From: Ruminococcus sp. UBA3286
GTDB taxonomy: Bacteria; Bacillota; Clostridia; Oscillospirales; Ruminococcaceae
Direction of reading: 5' to 3'
NCBI GenBank assembly: GCA_002362135.1
Contig: DETO01000061.1
Span: forward strand, 1 to 18,793
Length of the DNA: 18,793 nucleotides
Of this stretch, positions 1-6,120 are shown piece by piece (within the stretch, counting starts at the first letter, position 1; each line of letters starts with the position of its first letter). The notes below the pieces were generated by a model. The model was not told the origin of the DNA, did no database searches, and saw only the letters and a program-made list of their open reading frames with translations. A program made the translations under genes and the position numbers.

Positions 1-77
1 ATTTTTATTTGTAAATATGATACACTAACATTAACAGGATTTTATCCTAAAAAATTCTCTATGGAGGTACTTAAATT

Positions 78-248
78 ATGGCATATGTAATTTCTGACGA
101 GTGTGTAAGCTGCGGAGCTTGCGAAGCTGAATGCCCTGTAAGCGCAATTTCCGAAGGCGACGGCAAGTACGTTATCGACGCTGACGCTTGTGTTGAGTGC
201 GGCGCTTGCGCTGGTGTTTGCCCTGTTGGCGCTCCTTCTGCTGAATAA
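78..248 (+). CDS. Small 2[4Fe-4S] ferredoxin
   Basis: Encodes a 56-residue low-potential electron carrier of the clostridial bacterial-ferredoxin type. Two complete cluster motifs are visible: Cys9-x2-Cys12-x2-Cys15-x3-Cys19-Pro and Cys38-x2-Cys41-x2-Cys44-x3-Cys48-Pro, so all eight ligands are present. The length and the internal two-fold repeat are typical of the family, which serves soluble redox enzymes such as pyruvate:ferredoxin oxidoreductase and hydrogenases in anaerobes; the actual partner here cannot be read from the sequence. The ATG at 78 follows GGAGG at 63-67, ten bases upstream. A strong intrinsic terminator follows within 16 bases, so the gene is probably monocistronic. It fell outside the supplied longest-frame calls because it is short. 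Identification is very secure. Confidence 0.97.
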   Translation: MAYVISDECVSCGACEAECPVSAISEGDGKYVIDADACVECGACAGVCPVGAPSAE

Positions 249-263
249 TTCATACACATAATC

Positions 264-291
264 AAGGCTGCCTGAAAAGGCAGCCTTTTTT
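264..291 (+). terminator. Intrinsic terminator of the ferredoxin gene
   Basis: The arm AAGGCTGCC (264-272) pairs perfectly with GGCAGCCTT (279-287) across a six-base loop, and a run of six T (286-291) forms the end. It lies 16 bases after the ferredoxin stop. Confidence 0.93.
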
Positions 292-298
292 CATATAA

Positions 299-328
299 AC
301 AACACCGCACAAGGTCTGTGCGGTGTTG
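299..328 (-). terminator. Probable terminator of the minus-strand lipoprotein gene
   Basis: CAACACCGCAC (300-310) pairs with GTGCGGTGTTG (318-328) across a seven-base loop. It sits just past the stop of the minus-strand lipoprotein. The minus-strand sequence after the stem is TTTATATGA rather than a clean T tract, so termination is likely but less certain than for the ferredoxin hairpin next to it. Confidence 0.7.
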
Positions 329-340
329 TCTTAAAGTCTC

Positions 341-1174
341 TTAAGGAAGCCAATCGATGCTTACTTCTTTAAGCTGATTTGTTTCTTGGTTGAACTGGAA
401 GTTATAACCGCTCGAACCCATATAAACCTCAGAATCGACTTCATACCTAACATAGTTGGTATCGGTTTCCTCTGTTGTATTGCTGTTATTTTCCAGAAGC
501 TGATCCTTGGTAAGAGTCAGCGGGAAAGAGAAGCAGACGTGCTTTGCGGAATCATTGATATTATCAATTATCTCTTGATTACGGCTATCCTCTAAATCAG
601 GCTTGGGAACGTATATTGTATACCATCTTACATATGAAAGAAGGCATTCAGCCTCGGTAATATTCGAATCGGTAGTATTTATAAACTCAAGCTGTATGTG
701 TGTGAAATCATTGATGTCAACATTATAAGTGCTTGTACCATGATTTTTATTTACATTATTGCCGCTGTTGTTTAACTCGTTCTCATCAATAGGAACTCCT
801 CCGTCGATAAAATCCTGCAATGTGCTTTCGCCAAGCGTATAAATCTTACCGTCATATGCAAAACATCTTTTGTCAAGATCGGCATAATTTTCACTTAAAC
901 CGTCCACGGGAGTGAATTCCTCAGCTTCTGTAGGCTTGATCTCCTCGTTTTCGGTCGTCTCCTCTGAGGATACTTCAGAAGTTTCTTCTGTTGTCTCTTC
1001 AGTATCATCTTCAGAACTCTCTTCAGCTTCGGTTGCTTCCTCTGTTGCAGACGTTGCAGTCTCCGAAGATTCGCTTTCAGACGACTCACTTTCTCCGATC
1101 ATACCGCTAATACCGCAGGAGGTAAAAGTTAAAAGTACCGCCATTGCAGCAGCCAATGCGCTTTTTTTCATCAT
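341..1174 (-). CDS. Secreted lipoprotein with acidic Ser/Thr/Glu-rich stalk, function unknown
   Basis: A 277-residue protein with a lipoprotein signal: Lys3-Lys4, a hydrophobic stretch and the lipobox F-T-S-C with the lipidated Cys at residue 20. From about residue 28 to 92 it is low-complexity and strongly acidic (Glu, Ser, Thr and some Asp), which would act as an extended stalk or wall-spanning spacer. The remaining ~185 residues look like a compact domain with few repeats that I do not recognise. It should be anchored to the outer face of the membrane. Two adjacent ATG codons start the frame; AAAGGA on the minus strand is six bases before the first and nine before the second, so either may be used. 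It has its own promoter and terminator and shares no operon with the neighbours. Confidence 0.85.
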   Translation of the reverse strand: MMKKSALAAAMAVLLTFTSCGISGMIGESESSESESSETATSATEEATEAEESSEDDTEETTEETSEVSSEETTENEEIKPTEAEEFTPVDGLSENYADLDKRCFAYDGKIYTLGESTLQDFIDGGVPIDENELNNSGNNVNKNHGTSTYNVDINDFTHIQLEFINTTDSNITEAECLLSYVRWYTIYVPKPDLEDSRNQEIIDNINDSAKHVCFSFPLTLTKDQLLENNSNTTEETDTNYVRYEVDSEVYMGSSGYNFQFNQETNQLKEVSIDWLP

Positions 1175-1210
1175 ATTTTGTCCTTTCTTTGATCATTTTT
1201 ACCGTGATTT

Positions 1211-1239
1211 ATTATACAACAAAAATTCACGTATTTCAA
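1211..1239 (-). promoter_or_regulatory. Promoter of the minus-strand lipoprotein gene
   Basis: On the minus strand, TTGAAA (1234-1239) and a perfect TATAAT (1211-1216) are separated by 17 bases. The gene starts about 37 bases downstream of the -10 box. Confidence 0.75.
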
Positions 1240-1335
1240 GATTAATTTTCACAGGAAAGTGTCAACATATATTTTCACGTTTTAGCAACAAAAACTCAGC
1301 CGTGTATGATCTCTATGTGAAATTTTTATAATATA

Positions 1336-1365
1336 TTGACAAAACGAATTCAAATGTGATATAAT
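1336..1365 (+). promoter_or_regulatory. Promoter of the 1456 lipoprotein gene
   Basis: TTGACA (1336-1341) and TATAAT (1360-1365) are both perfect and 18 bases apart, with TGTGA just before the -10. The leader from about 1372 to 1455 holds GGCAG...CTGCC and ATCTG...CAGAT pairings that could form a hairpin, but no terminator is visible in it. Confidence 0.88.
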
Positions 1366-1455
1366 CACTATAGGCAGTTGTCCTTATCTGATTTTTCTTT
1401 CGGAAACAGATTTTCAAAAGCTGCCAGACCTTATTGATTCGGAGGCTTAATTATT

Positions 1456-2055
1456 ATGAAAAAATATAAATTTATACCGCTTCTTCTTGCTGCCGCAATG
1501 ACTTTTACGGCTGCTGTCGGCTGTTCTGACGAAAATTCCTCCTCTTCCGGCGGAAGCGAATTCATCTCCCACGACAGCAACGCTGTAATTGCAACAGACG
1601 GCAAACTTGAAGGAATCGCCGAAAATGAAGTTTCCGCTGCTCCCGAAGAAGGAGCTGACGAAAACGATACTGTTTTCACACTTAACAGAATAATCGATTC
1701 CGGCAATGTTGATGAGAACGGCAGACATTTTATTTACCTTGACGTCACAATTCAGAATAATGCTGCAAAAGAATACGAAATGAGCGCGCTCAATAATTTC
1801 TATCTGCTTATGAACGACGGCAGCGAGGTTCATTTTGACATCAGAACGCAGCTTTATGGCGTAAAAAGCGTTGAAAATTATTCAAACAACCCTTTCACGA
1901 TACCCAACAAAGGTACTTTCAGCGGTATTGTCGGCGGATTCCTTGTCGACGATGGCGTTAAGGATTTTACGGTATGCTTTTTCCCCACTCTTGATGTGGG
2001 CAGCGATAAATCCACTGTTGTAAAAGTTCCCGTTACCGAGGCTAATTTCAAATAA
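1456..2055 (+). CDS. Secreted lipoprotein, DUF4352/telokin-like domain likely
   Basis: A 199-residue lipoprotein. The signal peptide runs to the lipobox A-V-G-C with Cys23, followed by a Ser-rich spacer and an acidic linker to about residue 75. The C-terminal ~120 residues read as a beta-rich domain: phrases such as IYLDVTIQNNAAKEYEM, a mid-domain mention of a mature 'mndgsev' turn and a closing GIVGGFLVDDG strand pattern resemble the DUF4352/telokin-like immunoglobulin fold common in Bacillota lipoproteins. The molecular role of that family is unclear. The ATG is preceded by GGAGG (1441-1445) at ten bases. Its own promoter lies upstream and a terminator follows 14 bases after the stop, so it is monocistronic. 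The lipoprotein call is secure; the domain call is moderate. Confidence 0.85.
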   Translation: MKKYKFIPLLLAAAMTFTAAVGCSDENSSSSGGSEFISHDSNAVIATDGKLEGIAENEVSAAPEEGADENDTVFTLNRIIDSGNVDENGRHFIYLDVTIQNNAAKEYEMSALNNFYLLMNDGSEVHFDIRTQLYGVKSVENYSNNPFTIPNKGTFSGIVGGFLVDDGVKDFTVCFFPTLDVGSDKSTVVKVPVTEANFK

Positions 2056-2069
2056 AAACGCATGAAAAT

Positions 2070-2104
2070 CCTTCTGTATATTTTGCTGTACAGAAGGTTT
2101 TTTT
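2070..2104 (+). terminator. Intrinsic terminator after the 1456 lipoprotein gene
   Basis: CCTTCTGTA (2070-2078) pairs with TACAGAAGG (2089-2097), followed by seven T (2098-2104). Confidence 0.93.
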
Positions 2105-2121
2105 ATTATTAACTCAAATAC

Positions 2122-2150
2122 TTGACAAATCAGATCAAACGTGATATAAT
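2122..2150 (+). promoter_or_regulatory. Promoter of the ABC-F leader transcript
   Basis: TTGACA (2122-2127) and TATAAT (2145-2150), both perfect, are 17 bases apart. Transcription should start near 2157, about 490 bases before the ABC-F start codon, which leaves a very long leader. Confidence 0.9.
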
Positions 2151-2180
2151 GTAAAAAATTATAAGATTTGAGGTGAAAAG

Positions 2181-2192
2181 ATGCGTAAGTAA
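2181..2192 (+). CDS. Three-codon leader ORF (Met-Arg-Lys) of the ABC-F gene
   Basis: ATG-CGT-AAG-TAA begins about 24 bases after the predicted transcription start and is preceded by GAGGTGA (2170-2176), a strong ribosome binding site with five bases of spacing. This is a better initiation signal than most genes in the window have, yet it directs only a tripeptide. Very short leader ORFs upstream of attenuators are known for antibiotic-induced ABC-F genes in Bacillota (lmo0919 of Listeria and vmlR of Bacillus are studied cases with leader-based attenuation). By analogy a ribosome held on this ORF by a drug would change folding of the RNA just downstream. That role is inferred. Confidence 0.65.
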   Translation: MRK

Positions 2193-2272
2193 TCCTGTTT
2201 ATATCAAAAAAGCATAGTTATTTCTATGCTTTGAAGCGTTTTTAAGAAATATCACACCCAAAAATCATGACT

Positions 2273-2299
2273 GCTCCTGTTCAGTATCAGGGCTTTTTT
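2273..2299 (+). terminator. Attenuator terminator T1 in the ABC-F leader
   Basis: GCTCCTG (2273-2279) pairs with CAGGGC (2288-2293) with one bulged T and an eight-base loop, followed by six T (2294-2299). It lies about 80 bases after the three-codon leader ORF and far ahead of the coding start, so it would end transcription prematurely. Confidence 0.75.
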
Positions 2300-2456
2300 G
2301 TTGTGGATTTACGAGTCTGACTTTCTTTAAACGCTATGCTTGATTGCAGGATCGATACGCTCTTTTTGCTTGTATACGGCATAATTATGCCTTTAGAACC
2401 CGTTTAATATCTCGATGTGTGCGGATTTTTGAGCATAATTTTGACGAGGACAAGGC

Positions 2457-2496
2457 AAAAATCCGCAGGCAGGCTATCGCCTGTCAAGGATTTTTA
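2457..2496 (+). terminator. Possible second attenuator hairpin T2 in the ABC-F leader
   Basis: AAAAATCC (2457-2464) pairs with GGATTTTT (2488-2495), with CAGGC (2470-2474) against GCCTG (2479-2483) stacked inside on a four-base loop. The A-rich 5' side and the T5 on the 3' side give it the form of an intrinsic terminator, though the T tract lies within the stem. Helix B uses the same 2457-2464 segment and so would prevent it. Confidence 0.5.
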
Positions 2497-2648
2497 ACTC
2501 AGACATCGTCAAAATTTGCCAAAAAACGTGCGCAGTGAGATATTAAACAGGCTCTTTGCAGCCGCGGAGCGCGACGGCAGTTTTCATGGATATTCATGAA
2601 AATCTGCCTTGTGATCCTGCGGCTGTTTTAATACAAGGAGGTAATTTT

Positions 2649-4139
2649 ATGTCGTTGATCAATATATCGGGGCTTACTTTTTCTTATGAGGGCAGCTCCG
2701 AAAATGTTTTTGAAAATGTAAATATTCGGCTTGATACGGACTGGAAACTCGGACTTGTAGGGCGCAACGGCAGAGGTAAAACCACTCTGATGAAGCTTCT
2801 TACGGGCGAATTGTCAGGCAGCGGCTCGATCTCTTCGACAGTTGAATTCGAGTATTTTCCCTATGCCGCCGCAGATCCCAAAATGTTCACCATCGATGTG
2901 ATAAGGGAAATCGCCGCGGAAGCCGAGGATTGGGAAATTTACCGCGAAATGTCGCTGCTAAAAATGGATTCTGATACGGATTATCGGCAATTCTGCACAC
3001 TTTCGGGCGGAGAACAGGTCAAGGCTCTGCTGGTGGGATTGTTTCTGCGCCGCAATTCATTTCTGTTAATTGACGAACCTACAAATCACCTGGATAGTGA
3101 CGGAAGACGGATTCTCGGCGAATATCTCAGCCGCAAAAAAGGTTTTATCGTCATATCCCACGACAGAAAATTTCTTGACGCCTGCACCGATCATATTCTT
3201 TCGATAAACCGCTGCGGTCTGGAGATACAAAAGGGAAATTATTCCGATTGGCAGCGAAATAAGGACATGCGCGACAACTTTGAAATCTCACGGAATGAAA
3301 AGCTGAAAAAAGATATAAAACGTCTTGAAAATGCGGCAAAACGAGCTGCCGACTGGTCTGACAGGGCGGAAAAATCGAAAATCGGCTTTGATCCGACCAA
3401 AGTTGAGAAAAACATCAGCAGACGTCCTTATGAAGCCGCAAAAGCAAAAAAACTCATGTCCCGCTCCGCTGCAATATCCGAGAGGCGCGAAAGAGCCATT
3501 ACCGAAAAGGAACAGCTTCTCCGCAACGTTGAGCAGTCCGCAGAACTAAAAATCGGCACTCTTGATTTTCATGCGAAACAGCTTATTCAACTGGAGAATG
3601 TTTCTCTAAGATACGGTGAAAAAATCGTTTGCAGCAATGTTGATCTTACTGTCGGGCAGGGCGAATGCGTTGCATTAAAAGGCGGAAACGGCTGCGGAAA
3701 ATCCAGCATTCTGAAACTTATCTGCGGCGAAAGCATCGAATACAGCGGAAATATCATCAAAAACGGACAGCTGAAAATTTCATATGTTCCGCAGAATACC
3801 GATCATCTGCACGGTTCGCTGAAAGAATACGCGGAATCGCTGGGGATAGATATCTCCCTGTTTTTAGCCATTCTCCGCAAGCTGGATTTTTCACGCGAAC
3901 ACTTTGAGCAGAATATCGAAAAATACAGCGCAGGTCAAAAGAAAAAAGTTCTGATAGCAGGAAGTCTTTGCGAAAAAGCGCATCTTTACATCTGGGACGA
4001 ACCTTTGAATTATATAGATATAATTTCACGCGTCCAGATCGAAAATATGATACTTTCGGGAAAGCCGTCTATGATATTTGTGGAGCATGACGAGGTTTTC
4101 TGCGAAAAAATTGCCGATAAGATCATTGAACTAAAATGA
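2649..4139 (+). CDS. ABC-F ribosomal protection protein, Lsa/Vga type
   Basis: A 496-residue protein with two ATPase domains and no membrane segments, so it belongs to the ABC-F translation factors rather than to transporters. Domain 1 has Walker A GRNGRGKTT (38-46), signature LSGGEQ (118-123), Walker B with IDEP (141-144) and His171. A charged, helical linker (about 200-305) follows; in this family it reaches the ribosomal P site. Domain 2 has GGNGCGKSS (345-353), the degenerate signature YSAGQ (426-430), WDEP (449-452) and His480. Length and the YSAGQKKK/WDEPLNYID signatures match the Lsa-Vga-CplR group, which protects ribosomes from lincosamides, streptogramin A and pleuromutilins. The ATG at 2649 has GGAGG at 2637-2641; a longer frame from 2556 lacks a ribosome binding site and overlaps leader helices. 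The drug spectrum is inferred. Confidence 0.93.
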   Translation: MSLINISGLTFSYEGSSENVFENVNIRLDTDWKLGLVGRNGRGKTTLMKLLTGELSGSGSISSTVEFEYFPYAAADPKMFTIDVIREIAAEAEDWEIYREMSLLKMDSDTDYRQFCTLSGGEQVKALLVGLFLRRNSFLLIDEPTNHLDSDGRRILGEYLSRKKGFIVISHDRKFLDACTDHILSINRCGLEIQKGNYSDWQRNKDMRDNFEISRNEKLKKDIKRLENAAKRAADWSDRAEKSKIGFDPTKVEKNISRRPYEAAKAKKLMSRSAAISERRERAITEKEQLLRNVEQSAELKIGTLDFHAKQLIQLENVSLRYGEKIVCSNVDLTVGQGECVALKGGNGCGKSSILKLICGESIEYSGNIIKNGQLKISYVPQNTDHLHGSLKEYAESLGIDISLFLAILRKLDFSREHFEQNIEKYSAGQKKKVLIAGSLCEKAHLYIWDEPLNYIDIISRVQIENMILSGKPSMIFVEHDEVFCEKIADKIIELK

Positions 4140-4147
4140 CAAATAAT

Positions 4148-5758
4148 CTATGCGGCGGTACGTCTTTTTGCCCATAATCCGTATTTTTTAACCGACAGCA
4201 AATACAGCGACGCAATATATAACGCTCCGCCTATTGTCACAGCCCATGCTGCGGAAACAATATTTCCGCAGCCGTATCTGCCGCAGATATCCGCTCCGAG
4301 ATACGCGCCTGCTCCGCATAATACCCCTGCATAAACAACCGAAGCAAACGGCGCGGGAGAAATTGAGATTTTTGCCGCCCTTAAATATGTCAGCAGCGAT
4401 ACTGCAAGTATTACGCCATAGCACAGCGACGTTGAAACTGCCGCGCCGTCAACGCCCATTATCGGGATAAATATCAGATTTCCCGCAAGCTTTATCACCG
4501 TGCCGAGCAGCATTATTTTCAGCGGAACATCAGCCTTGCCGATTCCCTGAAGCATACTGAATATCGGATACGATACGCACAGACAGATCATTCCCGGCAT
4601 AAGCAGGCGCAGGGAATTTATGCATAACTCCGCTTCGTCGCTTTGCCGCTCAAACAGCATATGAAGTATCTGCGGCGAAAGCACTCCCAGTCCGATCGCA
4701 GCCGGCACGGAAATAACCGCCGCCGTCAGTAATGCCTGCACAGTTCCTTTCTGTAGGGCTGTTCGGTCGCCTTTCGCCCATGCTTCGGTAATTTCGGGGA
4801 GTATCCCTTTTCCCAGCATATTCGTTACCGACGGCACAAGATTGAATACCGTCAGGGCGATTCCCGCAAAAGAACCGTAAATAAATTTCGGAATATCACT
4901 TTCTTCAATTCCAAGCGGAACGTTATCACGGCAGCCGAAATACGATATACAGCCCATTATCGTCCACATATCAATAAGCGCGGTCAGATTAGTCACCACG
5001 GAACTTATTCCCACCGGCAGCGCTGTCGAGGCAAGCTCGCCTGCAATTTCCCGACGGGTAAGAAGCAGATCTTCGCCCTTTTGGTGATTCCTGCGGAAAA
5101 TGCTGATTATCCCGAAAAACAACGCCGCTCCTGCCGATGAAAGCGTAACGCCGAGTATTCCTGCGGCGGCGGCGATCGCCCGTATATCGGTAACATACGG
5201 GAAATAAGCCATTATCTCTCTGCCGTGGGAATTTACATATCCGCACAGCCATAATCCTGCCGCAACTTTCACAACTCCCTCTGCCGCCTGAGAAAGCGCG
5301 GTAGGATACATATTGCTCATTCCCTCGTAATATCCGCGCTCAACTGCCGTTATACAGCCGAACAGAACAGACGGCGCGATCATCATTACCGCAAGGGCAG
5401 CCTCGGAATTTCCCACGGACATTCTGCTGAAAGGCTGCGCAAGAAAAAATATCACAAAGCTGCCGACAGCTCCGACCGCCGAAAAAAGCAGCAGAGCCGT
5501 TCGGCGTATTCTTTTTATGTTCGAGTACATACCCAATGCCGCGCTTTTTGCGGTCATTCTTGCCACGGCGGAGGATAATCCCGTTACCGTCAGCGCGTAT
5601 ATCGGCATGAATAAACTGTACGCGCAGCTGAAATAACTCATTCCAACACCGCCCAGAATGTTGGTCAGCGGAATTTTAAACAGCGCCCCCAGTACCTTAG
5701 CCACCGCTGCCGATATCATAAGTATTACAGAGCCTTTTAAAAAATTTTGCTTTTTCAA
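4148..5758 (-). CDS. SpoVB/MurJ-like polysaccharide flippase (MOP superfamily)
   Basis: A 536-residue polytopic membrane protein whose hydrophobic segments are spread over its full length, about a dozen or more in number. The N-terminus (LKGSVILMISAAVAKVLGAL) and the following segment with IPLTNILGG are typical of the stage V sporulation protein B / oligosaccharide flippase branch of the MOP superfamily. Members move lipid-linked cell-wall or polysaccharide precursors across the membrane; in spore formers SpoVB acts in cortex synthesis. Which substrate is carried here cannot be read. The only start that keeps the conserved N-terminus is TTG at 5758, with GGTGAT close upstream and an in-frame stop shortly before it; an ATG 13 codons in is the alternative. 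Its stop faces the ABC-F stop at a distance of eight bases with no clear terminator between them. Confidence 0.88.
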   Translation of the reverse strand: MKKQNFLKGSVILMISAAVAKVLGALFKIPLTNILGGVGMSYFSCAYSLFMPIYALTVTGLSSAVARMTAKSAALGMYSNIKRIRRTALLLFSAVGAVGSFVIFFLAQPFSRMSVGNSEAALAVMMIAPSVLFGCITAVERGYYEGMSNMYPTALSQAAEGVVKVAAGLWLCGYVNSHGREIMAYFPYVTDIRAIAAAAGILGVTLSSAGAALFFGIISIFRRNHQKGEDLLLTRREIAGELASTALPVGISSVVTNLTALIDMWTIMGCISYFGCRDNVPLGIEESDIPKFIYGSFAGIALTVFNLVPSVTNMLGKGILPEITEAWAKGDRTALQKGTVQALLTAAVISVPAAIGLGVLSPQILHMLFERQSDEAELCINSLRLLMPGMICLCVSYPIFSMLQGIGKADVPLKIMLLGTVIKLAGNLIFIPIMGVDGAAVSTSLCYGVILAVSLLTYLRAAKISISPAPFASVVYAGVLCGAGAYLGADICGRYGCGNIVSAAWAVTIGGALYIASLYLLSVKKYGLWAKRRTAA

Positions 5759-5811
5759 TTTATCACCGTCTTATAGTGGAAGTCCATTGCTTACTTGTGC
5801 TGCATTATGCA

Positions 5812-5911
5812 AGGGGACGCTGTCCCCCTGCACCCCCTGCAAAAGGGTGCTTCACCCTTTTGAAACCCGAAATTTCATATTTTCATATCCCAAAATGGGA
5901 TATGAAAATAT
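5812..5911. repeat. Cluster of three tight hairpins, possible dispersed repeat element
   Basis: Three perfect inverted repeats follow one another, each with a three-base loop: GGGGAC/GTCCCC (5813-5818, 5822-5827), AAAAGGGTG/CACCCTTTT (5841-5849, 5853-5861) and a 16-bp stem (5877-5892 with 5896-5911, centre CCCA-AAA-TGGG). C-rich sequence TGCACCCCCTGC joins the first two. The first two, with their linker, look like a mobile palindromic unit of the REP/MITE kind; the third could end transcription or cap the flippase leader. No second copy exists in the window, so the repeat status is inferred. Confidence 0.5.
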
Positions 5912-6023
5912 AAGAGCCGAATTCAATAGTGTAACATTTTTTCAAGGAAAACAAGAAGTCAGGGTTTCTTGTATAATACAGTACAAGTAAAAATGGATTT
6001 CCGTGTTTTTTTTTAATAATATG

Positions 6024-6052
6024 TTGCAGAAAATAAAAATATGTGCTATAAT
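6024..6052 (+). promoter_or_regulatory. Likely promoter of the aminotransferase operon
   Basis: A perfect TATAAT (6047-6052) with TGC just before it lies 17 bases after TTGCAG (6024-6029), a weak -35 match. The gene starts 68 bases downstream of the -10. Confidence 0.6.
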
Positions 6053-6120
6053 ATAGAATGACGATCGAAAAAACCAGATTTTCGGTCAATTGCTTTAACT
6101 AAGAAAGGCTGGTATTTAAA

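Larger units (their letters stand above)
2193..2648 (+). promoter_or_regulatory. Structured attenuator leader of the ABC-F gene
   Basis: This gene-free stretch is packed with perfect complementary segments. P1 pairs 2209-2217 with 2224-2232. P2 pairs 2235-2241 plus 2244-2249 with 2329-2335 plus 2322-2327 and encloses terminator T1. Helix A pairs GTTTAATATCTC (2402-2413) with 2537-2548. Helix B pairs 2421-2431 with 2456-2466. Helix C pairs 2437-2447 with 2506-2516. Helix D pairs 2457-2464 with 2488-2495 and forms the base of T2. Helix F pairs 2576-2588 with 2595-2608 with one bulge. Helix G pairs 2541-2547 with 2627-2633 and 2559-2565 with 2619-2625. A, C and D can nest in one fold; B excludes both C and D, and G excludes A. 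The pattern is that of a switch with alternative states. The inducer is inferred from the gene it controls. Confidence 0.75.
5759..6120. other. Gene-free divergent region between flippase and aminotransferase
   Basis: This 362-base stretch separates two divergent genes. It holds the three-hairpin cluster at 5812-5911, a further inverted repeat CTTGTA...TACAAG around 5969-5988, a T9 run near 6006-6014 and the aminotransferase promoter. I found no credible coding frame. A clear promoter for the minus-strand flippase was not identified. Confidence 0.75.

Noticed and set aside
912..1331. Open frame on the plus strand opposite the acidic lipoprotein
   Set aside because: Its Ser/Val-rich start is the shadow of the Glu/Ser/Thr repeats on the other strand; no ribosome binding site.
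2556..2648. N-terminal extension of 31 residues on the ABC-F protein
   Set aside because: The frame is open, but no ribosome binding site precedes 2556, the bases are taken up by leader helices F and G, and ATG 2649 has a strong GGAGG.
5941..5990. TATAAT at 5972-5977 as an additional promoter
   Set aside because: No acceptable -35 at 16-18 bases; it lies within a CTTGTA/TACAAG inverted repeat.
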